From Bacillota bacterium (GTDB lineage: Bacteria > Bacillota > UBA4882 > UBA8346): a stretch of 64,000 bases of DNA. The stretch spans positions 186,001-250,000 of the forward strand of contig JAEXDA010000043.1 in assembly GCA_023401925.1 (NCBI GenBank), written 5' to 3'. Positions 52,925 to 63,074 of this stretch are shown piece after piece. The position numbers and the translations under genes are program-made. The number at the start of each line of letters is the position of its first letter. Position 1 is the stretch's first letter. Under the pieces are notes generated by a model that was not told the DNA's origin, ran no database searches, and saw nothing but the letters and a program-made list of their open reading frames with translations.

Positions 52925-53806
52925 ATGCGCCAGAAATCGTTGGCTCGAATTGAATTGCTGCAATATATTTCACTGATCTTACCCGGGATGATACTTTTTA
53001 CGATCGGACTGATTATTCCGTTAATGCTTGCGTTTGGTTATTCCCTGACGAGTTGGAATGGGATGACTGCGAACAAACCATTTGTCGGGCTGCAAAATTA
53101 CTTCAATTCATTCTCGGACCCTTATGTCATCCAGGCGTGGATTTTTACAATCAAGTTTACAGTTTGGAATACGATGATCCAAAATGTTTTTGCCTTACTT
53201 TTTGCCGTTGCCTTGAATAGCGCTTTAAAAGGGAAAAAAATATACCGTACCATACTTTTTATACCTTGTTTAATCAGTGCGGTCATTGTAGGATTTATAT
53301 GGTTAAGAATGTTTTCCAATATTTTGCCAGCACTTAATGAATGGATGGGAACCCATTTTAATTTCTTGTTGTTCGGAGACGGAAAAACGGTTCTCGCCGG
53401 GATGTTAATCGCCAATAACTGGCAATGGATTGGTTATTGGATGTTGATTTACCTTGCGGCTTTGCAGTCTATCCCAAACGATTTATATGAAGCCGCCAGT
53501 ATTGATGGGGCAAGTTCTTTCGGCAAATTCCGCAGTATAACAATTCCCATGCTGGCTCCGGCGTTTACGATTTGTATCGTCGGTATTACCACCGGCTCAT
53601 TAAAAGTATATGAATTAATGGTTTCTTCTACCCAAGGGGGTCCGGGACGAGCTTCGACTTCCATTATTTATCAGATTTATAATACGGCAATCAGTGGAAG
53701 ACAGTATGGATATGGTTCTGCGATATCGGTCGTTTTGGTGTTCGTCCTTCTGGTGATAGCCTTAATCCAATTGGGCTTTCTCAAAAAGAAGGAGGTGCAA
53801 CTATAA
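52925..53806 (+). CDS. Sugar ABC transporter permease (MalF-like)
   Basis: 293 residues, six transmembrane helices. EAA loop YEAASIDGASSFGKFRSITIPML; STQGGPGRASTS is the periplasmic family motif. AAGGAGAT upstream of ATG 52925. No ATPase gene accompanies this operon, so it probably borrows a shared MsmX-type ATPase. Confidence 0.92.
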   Translation: MRQKSLARIELLQYISLILPGMILFTIGLIIPLMLAFGYSLTSWNGMTANKPFVGLQNYFNSFSDPYVIQAWIFTIKFTVWNTMIQNVFALLFAVALNSALKGKKIYRTILFIPCLISAVIVGFIWLRMFSNILPALNEWMGTHFNFLLFGDGKTVLAGMLIANNWQWIGYWMLIYLAALQSIPNDLYEAASIDGASSFGKFRSITIPMLAPAFTICIVGITTGSLKVYELMVSSTQGGPGRASTSIIYQIYNTAISGRQYGYGSAISVVLVFVLLVIALIQLGFLKKKEVQL

Positions 53807-54723
53807 TGACGACCCTGAATAAGGAACCTCATTCCAAATTGATGGGTGAAACGGAAAAACGAACAACTGCCCCAAAATTAAAAGCGGGCGAAAATGAATC
53901 ATACACGTTTGGAATCGGCATTACTCAATTATTGATGACAATGATAGCCGTCTTGTTTGCGGTGCCTCTTTTGATCATTGTTAATTATTCCTTTAAAACC
54001 ACCAAAGAACTTTATCTAAACAGCCCTTTGTCCCTACCGCAAGGTTTTAACATGGATAATTATATCACGGCATTTAAAAGACTTGATTTAGCGACTACTT
54101 TTTTGAATACATTCTTATATACGGCGATATCGGTTTTCGTATTGGCAATTATGTGCGGAGCTGCGGCCTGGGCCATTGCCCGCTGCAAGAACGGGTTTTT
54201 CAAATTTAGTTATATTTATTTTTTATTAGGAATTTTTATTCCCTACCAGGCATTGTTTCTTCCCATTTATATCATCGGATATAAAAGCGGATTGACCAAT
54301 ACCCGGATTGGAATTATCTTGATGTATATTGCAACCGGTATGTCTTTTGGTGTTTTTTTAATGACCAGTTTTATATCTACTGTTCCAGTAGAGTTGGAAG
54401 AAGCCGCTAAAATCGATGGTTGTTCAATTTATAGGACATATTTTTCCATTGTATTGCCGCTCTTAAAACCGGCAATAGCTACTTTGACAATACTGCAGGC
54501 TTTTCAAATTTGGAACGATTACCTGATGGCGAATCTTTATATCAATTTAAAAGAACTTAAAACGCTTACTGTAGCGATTCAGGCGTTATTCTCCCAGTAT
54601 ACCAGCGACTATACAACTGCTATGGCTGCAATTGTCATATCGGTAATGCCGGTAACGATTCTTTTCATCACCTTACAGAAATACTTTGTTAAAGGGATGA
54701 CAGTCGGAGCGGTGAAAGGATAA
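53806..54723 (+). CDS. Sugar ABC transporter permease (MalG-like)
   Basis: 305 residues. Starts on the last base of the preceding stop (TAATG). About 45 extra cytoplasmic residues precede the first membrane helix, then six helices, EAA loop LEEAAKIDGCSIYRTYFSIVLPLLKP, and tail FVKGMTVGAVKG. SD AAGGAGG lies within the end of the upstream gene. Confidence 0.92.
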   Translation: MTTLNKEPHSKLMGETEKRTTAPKLKAGENESYTFGIGITQLLMTMIAVLFAVPLLIIVNYSFKTTKELYLNSPLSLPQGFNMDNYITAFKRLDLATTFLNTFLYTAISVFVLAIMCGAAAWAIARCKNGFFKFSYIYFLLGIFIPYQALFLPIYIIGYKSGLTNTRIGIILMYIATGMSFGVFLMTSFISTVPVELEEAAKIDGCSIYRTYFSIVLPLLKPAIATLTILQAFQIWNDYLMANLYINLKELKTLTVAIQALFSQYTSDYTTAMAAIVISVMPVTILFITLQKYFVKGMTVGAVKG

Positions 54724-54767
54724 GCCACAATATGATTCCTATAACGGGCCATTGAAAGGAAAATAAA

Positions 54768-56852
54768 ATGGAGATTGTCATTGAAGAAAACAGTTTACAC
54801 TTAGTTCTGGAAGTTACTGAAAATCAGGATCTTCGTCTGCTACATTTTTTTTCCCATGCTTTTTATCCTGAAACCATAACCGAAGAACAAAAAAAAATGT
54901 TCCGACTGGTGGAAATTCAGATGGCCGGCGAGAATCAGAACGACCACCACGGTTCAAAACATACCGGGACCATGCCCGGCGGGCGGTTGATTTATAAAAC
55001 GCACCATGATTACCGTACGGCGCAGGGACGAAAACTTGAGTTTGAAATGGAAGACTCCGGTTTGATGGTCACCAGCCATGTACAATTTTTTGACGGTATC
55101 CCGATGGTACGTTCCTGGACTGAAATTCGCAACGGGAGCAGGGAAATCAAGACCCTGGAATATGTTTCGTCATTCGCTTTAACTGGAATCGCCAAAGAAG
55201 GAATATTATCCTGGGAACAAAAAAGCAGGTTGCATATCCCCCATAATGCATGGTATGGGGAGGGACAATGGCGTCAAAATTCACTCCCCGAGCTTGGTTT
55301 GTCAAAGGTGAATACTTTTTCCATCAAGCGTCTTGCTTTTTCGAACAACGGTACTTGGTCCACTTCCCAATATCTGCCGATGGGTTGTTTTGAAAATACT
55401 GAATCCGGAAATTTATTATTTTGGCAGATTGAAAATAATGGGTCCTGGCATTGGGAAATCAGCGATATTGCCGAACACCTTTACTTACAACTCAGCGGAC
55501 CCACCGAGAACGAAAATCATTGGTGGAAAAGATTAGCCCCGGGAGATTCTTTTACCTCGGTCCCGGTCGCTATTGGTTCCGTAGCCGGTGATTTTGAAAA
55601 AGCCATTCATGCTTTGACCCATTATCGCAGAGTGATTCGACGTCCCAATGTCGATGATCAAAAGTTACCCATTATTTTTAATGACTATATGAATTGTTTA
55701 ATGGGCGATCCAACGACGGCTAAATTGATTCCGTTGATTGACGCCGCCGCTGAAGCCGGTTGCGAATATTTTTGTATTGATGCCGGCTGGTATTCCGACG
55801 GCGAGTGGTGGGACGGAGTGGGAGAGTGGCAGCCGGCCAAATTTCGTTTTCCGGGTGGCATCAAGGAACCCCTTGAGTATATCCGGTCTAAAGGGATGAT
55901 CCCGGGATTGTGGTTGGAAGTTGAAGTGATGGGTATTCATTGTCCGCTGGCCAGTCAAGTCCCGGATGATTGGTTTTTTATCCGCCATGATAAACGAGTC
56001 ATTGATCATGGCCGTTATCAACTGGATTTTCGCAATCCGGAAGTGCGAAAACATGCTGATCGGATCATGAAGCGTTTGGTCCAGGAATATGGTGTCGGCT
56101 ATATTAAAATGGATTATAATATCAATGCCGGTATTGGTACTGAAAACGGGGCGGATAGTTTCGGCGACGGTCTTTTGGAACATAACCGGGCATACTTGGC
56201 TTGGCTTGACAAGATTTTTGTTGATTATCCGGATCTGGTCATCGAAAACTGCAGCAGCGGCGGGATGCGTATGGATTATGCCCTGTTAAGCCGGCATAGC
56301 ATCCAATCCAGCAGCGATCAAACTGATTACCGGAAATATGCGGCTATTGCCGCATCATGCGCAACCGGAGTGACTCCGGAACAGTGCGCAATCTGGTCTT
56401 ATCCTCTACGCGAAGGGGATATTGAAGAGGTTATCTTTAATATGGTGAACGCAATTCTGATGCGAGTTCATCAAAGCGGTCATTTAGCAGAGATCTCTCA
56501 GGAAAGGCTACAATTGGTGCGGGAAGGATTGGCCTATTATAAATCAATCCGGTGCGATATTCCGCAAGGGTTGCCGTTTTGGCCCCTTGGATTACCCACA
56601 TTTGAAGATCCGTGGGTTAGTTGGGGGTTAAGGTGTGCCGGGAAAACCTATCTTGCAGTATGGAGATTGGAAGGTTCTAACGAATACTGCCGTTTGCCGG
56701 TAAAATTTTTAAAAGGAAAAAAAGTCAGAGTCCATGTCGGGTATCCGTCGGATGCCGGATGCAGTTTTGAGTGGCAACAGGATAACGGTGAACTTAGTGT
56801 TGTTTTACCGAAGATTAATTCAGCACGGCTTTTCGAACTGCAAGAGATTTAG
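54768..56852 (+). CDS. Alpha-galactosidase (GH36)
   Basis: 694 residues. Hydrolyses terminal alpha-galactosyl units of oligosaccharides such as raffinose or galactomanno-oligosaccharides. N-terminal beta-supersandwich, then the TIM barrel with IDAGWYSDGEWWDGVGEW, GLWLEVEVM, nucleophile Asp449 in YIKMDYN, ENCSSGGMRMD, and acid/base Asp517 in SSSDQTD. No signal peptide, so it acts on imported oligosaccharides. AAAGGAAA upstream of ATG 54768. Last gene of the LacI-linked operon. A beta-L-arabinopyranosidase activity, known in some related families, is a less likely alternative. Confidence 0.92.
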   Translation: MEIVIEENSLHLVLEVTENQDLRLLHFFSHAFYPETITEEQKKMFRLVEIQMAGENQNDHHGSKHTGTMPGGRLIYKTHHDYRTAQGRKLEFEMEDSGLMVTSHVQFFDGIPMVRSWTEIRNGSREIKTLEYVSSFALTGIAKEGILSWEQKSRLHIPHNAWYGEGQWRQNSLPELGLSKVNTFSIKRLAFSNNGTWSTSQYLPMGCFENTESGNLLFWQIENNGSWHWEISDIAEHLYLQLSGPTENENHWWKRLAPGDSFTSVPVAIGSVAGDFEKAIHALTHYRRVIRRPNVDDQKLPIIFNDYMNCLMGDPTTAKLIPLIDAAAEAGCEYFCIDAGWYSDGEWWDGVGEWQPAKFRFPGGIKEPLEYIRSKGMIPGLWLEVEVMGIHCPLASQVPDDWFFIRHDKRVIDHGRYQLDFRNPEVRKHADRIMKRLVQEYGVGYIKMDYNINAGIGTENGADSFGDGLLEHNRAYLAWLDKIFVDYPDLVIENCSSGGMRMDYALLSRHSIQSSSDQTDYRKYAAIAASCATGVTPEQCAIWSYPLREGDIEEVIFNMVNAILMRVHQSGHLAEISQERLQLVREGLAYYKSIRCDIPQGLPFWPLGLPTFEDPWVSWGLRCAGKTYLAVWRLEGSNEYCRLPVKFLKGKKVRVHVGYPSDAGCSFEWQQDNGELSVVLPKINSARLFELQEI

Positions 56853-56913
56853 GCTGCTTGGCGGTGTGTAAGGTTGCAAGCGGAAGATGAAGATCGATTA
56901 TTGTTCACTTCAT

Positions 56914-56951
56914 AAAAACAGCCCCGAATTGTTAATCGGGACTGTTTTTTT
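56914..56951. terminator. Bidirectional terminator between galactosidase and xylose isomerase genes
   Basis: AACAG-CCCCGA (56917-56927) and TCGGG-CTGTT (56936-56946) pair with one mismatch, with A5 on the left and T7 on the right, serving both convergent genes. Confidence 0.85.
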
Positions 56952-56985
56952 CACAAAAACCGAATTTCAATGCTGGGTAGCAAAT

Positions 56986-58119
56986 TTACTTGTACATCTG
57001 GTCAAAATGCTTCTGGGCGCTTACCACTGCGGCTCTCATCATGTCTTCAGCCTTGGCGGTCTCGCGGTTGGCAAGGTGTTTCAACAATTGTTTGGTATCC
57101 AGCTCGGTAGCGGCTTTGGCGCATGCTTCCCAGCTTAAGATGCTTCTGACAATCCGGTCAATGGCCTGTTCTTCATTATCATAGGCCCGGGGTACCATGT
57201 CGTGGCCTTTCCAGCGCTCGAACCCGGCTTCGTCGATCAGGCCGGCGATGGCAATGTTCATGCCGTTGATTCGGGTGCCGTGATCAATGTCGTATTTTCC
57301 GGGGCCGCCGAGAATAATACCGTCGTTATATCCCTGGCTGTTCAGATGCATGTGGACCATGGCCTCGTTATCCAGCTCTTCAACGGAATCATATACGTGG
57401 TCAAGGCCGATCATTTCGGTATGGCCGAATTCTTTATTGACTCCTTTTTTCTTGCGGGAGACGCCGAATTCTTCTTCGATACGGCGCCAGAAAAGCAGGG
57501 CGGAGGCCACGGTCGGAATGATCATCGCCGGATGCCCTTCATTGGGTTTGGGCTCAAAACCGATATAAAGGCTGCCGCCTTTTTTCTCCTCATATTTACA
57601 GAGGCCGGCAATACTTTCTTTCAGGTTTTGATACATTTGTTTAACCCCAACCGAGGCTAAATCGTAACCGTAAGAACCGTTCCAGAGTACAAAAGCCGGT
57701 GCTTTGGCGGCATCCGGATGCCAGGCTTTTTTCATAGGACCATAGGCCAAATCGACCGTACGGATTCCTAATTCTTCGGCGGCTTTCCGCTCATTGGGAT
57801 CCAAGGAACAAACCCCACCGTAACCGAAATGGGAATGAGCGCCCGGGGTGATCATGGCCAGATGCATTTTCGCGTCAAGCAGGGCATCGGCAACAGCCGG
57901 GGCGGTTTTTTCATCAATTTCGCTGTCATAATGGACTTCAAATCCGAGTTCAACATTGTCGGGCATTTTGGGTGCGATTTTTTCTTTGATGATGCCGATA
58001 ATTCCGACAGCATCCAGCTTGTTGGCAGACCAAGCCGGACGCATATCGCCGGGGGTAAAACCGCCTTTCCCCGGGTTGAAAGTCCAACGACAAATTGCAT
58101 GCAATGATTTTTTCGACAT
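56986..58119 (-). CDS. xylA: Xylose isomerase-like protein (XylA, class I-like, divergent)
   Basis: 377 residues from ATG 58119 (GGGAGG 7 nt upstream); a longer frame to 58200 has no SD. TIM-barrel aldose isomerase converting D-xylose to D-xylulose. Aligning from memory with actinobacterial enzymes, conserved residues are Trp146, Glu189 and Lys191 (FEPKPNE), Glu230 and His233 (KEFGHTEM), Asp277 and Asp279 (YDID), and Asp307 (GHDM). The Asp expected in the I-D-L-N-G-Q motif is His258 (HMHLNSQG). Last gene of xylR-xylB-xylA; the pairing with a xylulokinase supports the function, but the metal-site change leaves room for another sugar. Confidence 0.8.
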   Translation of the reverse strand: MSKKSLHAICRWTFNPGKGGFTPGDMRPAWSANKLDAVGIIGIIKEKIAPKMPDNVELGFEVHYDSEIDEKTAPAVADALLDAKMHLAMITPGAHSHFGYGGVCSLDPNERKAAEELGIRTVDLAYGPMKKAWHPDAAKAPAFVLWNGSYGYDLASVGVKQMYQNLKESIAGLCKYEEKKGGSLYIGFEPKPNEGHPAMIIPTVASALLFWRRIEEEFGVSRKKKGVNKEFGHTEMIGLDHVYDSVEELDNEAMVHMHLNSQGYNDGIILGGPGKYDIDHGTRINGMNIAIAGLIDEAGFERWKGHDMVPRAYDNEEQAIDRIVRSILSWEACAKAATELDTKQLLKHLANRETAKAEDMMRAAVVSAQKHFDQMYK

Positions 58120-58252
58120 TTTGTTTCCTCCCTTTGTTTTTAGACAACCGCATTTTGAATATGATACGGTATTACCTTGAAAGGTAACCACCGACATCAA
58201 ACTGGTTTCCGATGGTGATTCAGTTCTGATAACTGTTTAAGGATGTTCTATA

Positions 58253-59746
58253 TCAACCACGTTCAAGCTGGTGTTTTAAGATTGCCTTCCAATTTTGATA
58301 GGCTTCTTGATAGGCTGACTTTAAAGCCTCATTGGGTTCGATGGTCTTGACGGCCTGCAATCCGGTAAAGGTTTCCTGAAAATCCTTGAAAACACCGGCT
58401 CCAAGCCCGGCACCCCTGGCGGCTCCTTGGGAACCATCGGTGTTATAGAGTTTAACCTCGGCGCCGGTGATCGTGGCAAAGGCTTCACTGAAAATCGGAC
58501 TTAAGAACATGTTGGCATGTCCGGCTTTAACGGTTTGGATACTGATTCCCATGTTTTCCATGATTTCAATACCGTAATTCAGGGCAAATACAATCCCTTC
58601 CTGTGCGGCCCGGAGAAGGTAAGAACGGTCATGAATGTTGAAATTGAGACCGTGAATGGAAGCGCCGATATTTTTGTTTTCAAGAGTGCGTTCGGCGCCG
58701 TTGCCGTAAGGAAGAATCGCCAGATTGCTACAACCGACCGGAACCTTGCCTGCCAGTTGGTTTGCTTCTTCGTATGATAATCCTTCGGCCACGTTACTTT
58801 TCATCCAGCGGTTTAAGATACCGGTACCGTTCATGCAGAGCAAAATACCATACCGCGGAGCGGTTGCTTCATGATTGACATGGACGAAAGTATTGACCCG
58901 CGATTTGGGATCGTAATTGGGTTTATCACCGACCCCATAGACAACGCCGCTGGTTCCGGCGGTCGCCGCCAGTTCACCGGGTTCCAAAACATTCAGTGAA
59001 AAAGCATTATTGGGCTGATCACCGGCCCGGTACGCTATTTTAATCCCGGGTTTCAGGCCCAATTCCTCAGCGGCTTGTGGGGTTAACTCGCCCTGGATCG
59101 AAAAGGTCGGAACCGGATCAGGAATCAGATCGGAGGAGATACCGTAATAATCTAAAAGCATTTGGGCGAGTTGGCCGTTTTGGAAATCCCAGAGGATACC
59201 TTCAGATAATCCGGAGGGAGTTGTTTTGGCCTCGCCGCTCATTTTCAGGGCGATATAGTCGCCCGGAAGCATGGCCTTGTATATTTGCTTATAGATATCG
59301 GGTTCATTTTGCTGAACCCATTTTAATTTGGAGGCTGTAAAATTTCCCGGTGAATTCAGTAATTGGGATAAACACTTTTGCGAACCTAAATTTTTGAAGG
59401 CATCTTCGCCGTTGGATACAGCCCGACTATCACACCAGATAATGGCCGGCCTTAATGGTTTCCGATCCTTGTCGACGATGACCAGTCCATGCATTTGGTA
59501 GGAAAGACCGATCGCCTCCACATCCGATAAATCAATCTTACTGCTGCCTTTAATCATTGCCGTGGTTGATTTTACATGTTGCCACCAGGTATCGGGGTGT
59601 TGCTCGGCCCATCCAGGTTTGGGCGCCATGATCTCCATTTCCGTTTGAGGAGAAGTTGCCGAAGCGATAACCTTACCGGTGACAGAATCCATTAATGTGG
59701 CTTTAATGGAGGAACTGCCGATGTCGAATCCTAATAAATATCCCAT
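58253..59746 (-). CDS. xylB: Xylulokinase
   Basis: 497 residues. FGGY kinase phosphorylating D-xylulose. LLGFDIGSSSIKATLMD phosphate loop, PGWAEQHPDTWW, IGLSYQMHGLVIVD, IIWCDSRA, AYRAGDQPNNAF with catalytic Asp, and TAGTSGVVYG. AAAGGAG about 8 nt upstream of ATG 59746. Between xylR (22 bp) and xylA (133 bp); the latter gap has small inverted repeats (GGTATTACC/GGTAACC). Confidence 0.93.
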   Translation of the reverse strand: MGYLLGFDIGSSSIKATLMDSVTGKVIASATSPQTEMEIMAPKPGWAEQHPDTWWQHVKSTTAMIKGSSKIDLSDVEAIGLSYQMHGLVIVDKDRKPLRPAIIWCDSRAVSNGEDAFKNLGSQKCLSQLLNSPGNFTASKLKWVQQNEPDIYKQIYKAMLPGDYIALKMSGEAKTTPSGLSEGILWDFQNGQLAQMLLDYYGISSDLIPDPVPTFSIQGELTPQAAEELGLKPGIKIAYRAGDQPNNAFSLNVLEPGELAATAGTSGVVYGVGDKPNYDPKSRVNTFVHVNHEATAPRYGILLCMNGTGILNRWMKSNVAEGLSYEEANQLAGKVPVGCSNLAILPYGNGAERTLENKNIGASIHGLNFNIHDRSYLLRAAQEGIVFALNYGIEIMENMGISIQTVKAGHANMFLSPIFSEAFATITGAEVKLYNTDGSQGAARGAGLGAGVFKDFQETFTGLQAVKTIEPNEALKSAYQEAYQNWKAILKHQLERG

Positions 59747-59768
59747 AGAATCAACTCCTTTATTTAAA

Positions 59769-60923
59769 TTATTGGTTAAAAACGATTTCCATGACCTGAC
59801 TTGCTACACCTAAAGCAGTAGCTCGGTTTTTTAACTTGGAAAATTCCAAAATAAAATTACTAAAAGTTTTGTCCAGGCTACAATCTTTAATTTGTTTGAT
59901 TAATTTATGACTAATGATTTCGTTAATCTCGCCCAATTCACCCCCAATTACGACCATTTCAGGATTTAATCCGTTGATTAGATTGGCAATGCCAATCCCC
60001 AAATATTTTATCGTCGAATCTAATACTTCCATTGCAAGAGTATCTTTTTGGATGACCCGGCTTAAGAATTCTTCAAAAGATTGTATTTGCTCAGAGGGGT
60101 TTTGATGATTATAGCTTTTAAAAGTAGCGTCATTGGAAGCATAGGCCTCCCAACATCCTTGATTGCCGCATCTGCATAGTAACCCATCGGGTTCCACCGT
60201 CATATGGCCGAATTCTCCGGCACGGTTTGAATGTCCGGTATAAAGCCGGTCATTGAGTATTAATCCACATCCGATTCCGACACCGATGGAAACATAAAGC
60301 AGATTTGCAACCCGGGTAGCCGTTCCATAAAAATGTTCGCCGATTGCCGCGGCATTCGCTTCATTCTCGATGAAAATTAATTTTTTGGTAGTAAGCAATT
60401 GCCGTAGATTAACATTTTTCCACCCTAGATTAGGGGCTAATTCAACGATTCCGGAAGCGTTTTGTACAATCCCCGGAATTCCGATTCCAATACCGCCGAT
60501 TTTTTCATAGGGTATGTTGTTTTGGAGGATGATTTCATCGATGGTTTTATTTAAAAGATCAATGATATACAACTCATCACTGCTGCTTAAGGATATTTCT
60601 CCAGTACTGATCACGGCTCCCACAGAGTTAACCAATACCCAAACCAATTTATCAACTAACAAATTAACACCAATAATATAGAAAGCCTCGGGATTTAGTT
60701 GATATAAAGCGGATTTGCGGCCACCCGTGGATTTGGCGATTCCACACTGGATAATTCGATGCTCCGCCATTAATTCATTCACGAATGTAGTTACCGTTGT
60801 TGAGCTTAAACCAAGAGTGGTTGCTATTTCCGCTTTGGATATCGATGGTTTCTTTAAAATTAATTCCAGAATTGATTTTTTGTTATTGACCCGCATTAGT
60901 TCCTGGTTAATTGCTTTTTTCAT
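59769..60923 (-). CDS. xylR: ROK-family xylose repressor XylR
   Basis: 384 residues. N-terminal MarR-like winged helix (ISKAEIATTLGLSSTTVTTFVNEL) and ROK sugar-kinase-like domain with GIGIGIPGIV, ENEANAAAIGE, GVGIGCGLI, the zinc motif CRCGNQGCWEAYAS (C-x-C-x4-C), and VVIGGELGE. Binds xylose and releases xyl operators. First gene of the minus-strand xyl operon, so autoregulation is expected. Confidence 0.9.
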   Translation of the reverse strand: MKKAINQELMRVNNKKSILELILKKPSISKAEIATTLGLSSTTVTTFVNELMAEHRIIQCGIAKSTGGRKSALYQLNPEAFYIIGVNLLVDKLVWVLVNSVGAVISTGEISLSSSDELYIIDLLNKTIDEIILQNNIPYEKIGGIGIGIPGIVQNASGIVELAPNLGWKNVNLRQLLTTKKLIFIENEANAAAIGEHFYGTATRVANLLYVSIGVGIGCGLILNDRLYTGHSNRAGEFGHMTVEPDGLLCRCGNQGCWEAYASNDATFKSYNHQNPSEQIQSFEEFLSRVIQKDTLAMEVLDSTIKYLGIGIANLINGLNPEMVVIGGELGEINEIISHKLIKQIKDCSLDKTFSNFILEFSKLKNRATALGVASQVMEIVFNQ

Positions 60924-61306
60924 GATTATCCCTTATCAAGATGACAAATTTTCATATAAAGCCGGTGAAGTTTAGGCAAAATCCTCTATATTAAAAACAC
61001 TTTTTAAAAGTATTTTTAAAAGTATATATAAATATTCACCATTCACGGGTTAATTCCTGCTGAATAAAATAATTCTATTGGCAATGGGTAGCTGGAATAA
61101 AAATCCATACCCTCAAAAAAATAATTTTCTATTCCATAATACATTACCAAATTATACTTGCAACCAACCTAAAAGAATGATAATTTTAATAAAAGATATA
61201 TTTACCCAAGTCAACGTTTTTTGTTGAAATAATGTTTTTTAGTTCGAACGATGTATATTAGGTGTTTATTGATTTTTAAAATTGATGGCTTCGGAGGATA
61301 AATTAG
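60924..61306. other. Intergenic region between xylR and the chemotaxis receptor
   Basis: Divergent spacer of 383 bp, AT-rich. The only clear signal is the exact 12-bp tandem repeat at 61001-61024. No small ORF supported. Confidence 0.35.
60999..61024. promoter_or_regulatory. Tandem palindromic element, candidate XylR operator
   Basis: TTTTTAAAAGTA occurs twice without a gap (61001-61012, 61013-61024), and ACTTTTTAAAAGT (60999-61011) is a palindrome. It lies about 80-100 bp upstream of the xylR start, a plausible autoregulatory site. Confidence 0.4.
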
Positions 61307-62797
61307 TTGATAAAACCGGAATTTCGCAAAGATATACTGAAGAAGTTCGATTTTTCTTTTCGAAAAAAAGTAATTTTTCGTTTTTTATGGATTATTGTTT
61401 TGATGAGTGGAGTCAGTATTTTTTCTTATATAACCTTAAAAGGTTTTATCCGCGACCTTGATCAAATGATTGAAAGCGTTATCGTAGCCAATAGAATTTC
61501 GAATTCTGTCACGGAAATATCTCAAAACCTTGAAAAATACATATTCAATAATATTGATACCGAGCAGAGATGCCTAAACCTTTTGAATCAGGGTGAAGCG
61601 GATCTATTATTTTTAAAAAGATATATTCAGGATCCAACCGGCATGAATGATTTGGATTCCGTCGAGAGATTATTCAGTGCTTTTCAAGAAAATTTTCATA
61701 CCACAATGAACGCTGTCCGTGATAAAAATTTGACGGTTACGGTAGGTTCTTTAGACGAAACCAAAAAAGTAGGTCAATTTATTGGCCAGCATGTTCAAGC
61801 ACTTATTCTGGCTGAATTGAATTATAACACCGCAGTTAAAGCTGGACTAAACCGCGAGGTTACAATTATTGGCTGGGTATTACTATTTATTTTAATGATT
61901 ATCAGTGTATTGTGTGTTTTTTTCGCTTTGAAATTCGCCAACAGAATTATCGGTCTGATTGATGGTATTGTTCGGCAATTATCCAATAGTACCCATGAGG
62001 TGACTGCGGCTTCCAAACAACTGGCCGCTTCAAATCAGCAATTATCTCAGACTAGTGCTGAGCAAGCATCTTCCATTGAGGAAACTTCTTCTATTTTACA
62101 AGAATCAACCTCGATGTTTAGTCAAAATGTCACTCACACAAAGCAAACGGTTCAACTTACAGAAATGACAAAGAAATCGGCGGATAAAGGCAACGATGAA
62201 ATGAAAGAAATGATGGACTCGATCCAAGAGATGAAAAATTCAAGTACTCAAATCGCTAAAATCATTAAAGTAATCGACGATATTGCTTTCCAAACAAACA
62301 TTTTAGCACTTAATGCAGCTATTGAGGCGGCCCGTGCCGGGGAAGCCGGTTCAGGCTTTGCGGTAGTGGCGGAAGAAGTTAGAAATTTAGCTGGACGGAG
62401 CACTCAGGCAGCTAAGGATACTGCCGGGATTATTCAAATGAATATCGAATTATCAAGTAAAGGTGTTTCGGCTGCTGAGAGAGTTAGAATGGCTTTAACT
62501 GAAATAACCGCAAATGCTGAAAAGGTCAATAAAATAATTAATGAAATTTCTGCTGCCAGTCAGGAACAGTTGCAAGGAATCGAGCAGATAACTAAAACAA
62601 TGGGCCAAATGGAAATCAACACCCAACAGACAGCCCAAAATGCCGAGGAAAGCGCATCCATAGCAGAGGAATTGAGCTCTCAAGCAGAAAGTATAAAATT
62701 AATTGTTCAAAAACTTTCGGAAATCATCCGTGGTGTGAAAGGTAAAGGAGAGGAAAAAAATTTATCATCCAAAGGAATTTCAATATCGGAAAGATGA
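61307..62797 (+). CDS. Methyl-accepting chemotaxis protein
   Basis: 496 residues. TTG 61307 with GGAGG (61293-61297) 9 nt upstream. Transmembrane helix 1 (about 23-45), a four-helix-bundle-like sensor of about 140 residues, helix 2 (about 186-207), then directly the long coiled-coil signalling domain with hairpin tip [26 protein letters not shown] and [13 protein letters not shown]. Only about 20 residues lie between helix 2 and the coiled coil, so a full HAMP domain appears to be missing. C-terminus lacks a CheR-tethering pentapeptide. Ligand unknown; next to xyl genes. Confidence 0.93.
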   Translation: MIKPEFRKDILKKFDFSFRKKVIFRFLWIIVLMSGVSIFSYITLKGFIRDLDQMIESVIVANRISNSVTEISQNLEKYIFNNIDTEQRCLNLLNQGEADLLFLKRYIQDPTGMNDLDSVERLFSAFQENFHTTMNAVRDKNLTVTVGSLDETKKVGQFIGQHVQALILAELNYNTAVKAGLNREVTIIGWVLLFILMIISVLCVFFALKFANRIIGLIDGIVRQLSNSTHEVTAASKQLAASNQQLSQTSAEQASSIEETSSILQESTSMFSQNVTHTKQTVQLTEMTKKSADKGNDEMKEMMDSIQEMKNSSTQIAKIIKVIDDIAFQTNILALNAAIEAARAGEAGSGFAVVAEEVRNLAGRSTQAAKDTAGIIQMNIELSSKGVSAAERVRMALTEITANAEKVNKIINEISAASQEQLQGIEQITKTMGQMEINTQQTAQNAEESASIAEELSSQAESIKLIVQKLSEIIRGVKGKGEEKNLSSKGISISER

Positions 62798-62916
62798 TGT
62801 GGACCCATCCTTACCATCATTGAATATCAGGTTTTTACCTGATAAAAGCGGTAAGTAATTACGTTTCGTAATTTCAAATGTAATGAATTCGATAACATAA
62901 TTCAACGATTACCAGT

Positions 62917-62952
62917 GGGCTGTGGAAAAATCATTTGCACCAGCCCCTTTTT
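62917..62952 (+). terminator. Terminator after the chemotaxis receptor
   Basis: GGGCTG (62917-62922) / CAGCCC (62941-62946), followed by CTTTTTAA. Confidence 0.65.
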
Positions 62953-63074
62953 AATTGCATCGTAAGAAACCGAATATCCACTCTTTTGTTAATTTGAATT
63001 TGTTTTACAAAAAATGTATAGACAGAATAAATACTTGCCAGTAAAATGATTTTAGATAACGCTGGAGGTGTACT

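Noticed and set aside
55698..56183. 161-codon antisense frame across the alpha-galactosidase
   Set aside because: Lies over the catalytic core of a clear GH36 gene, no SD, no domain.
57202..57660. 152-codon plus-strand frame across xylA
   Set aside because: Antisense to a clear xylose isomerase gene; an artefact of its codon bias.
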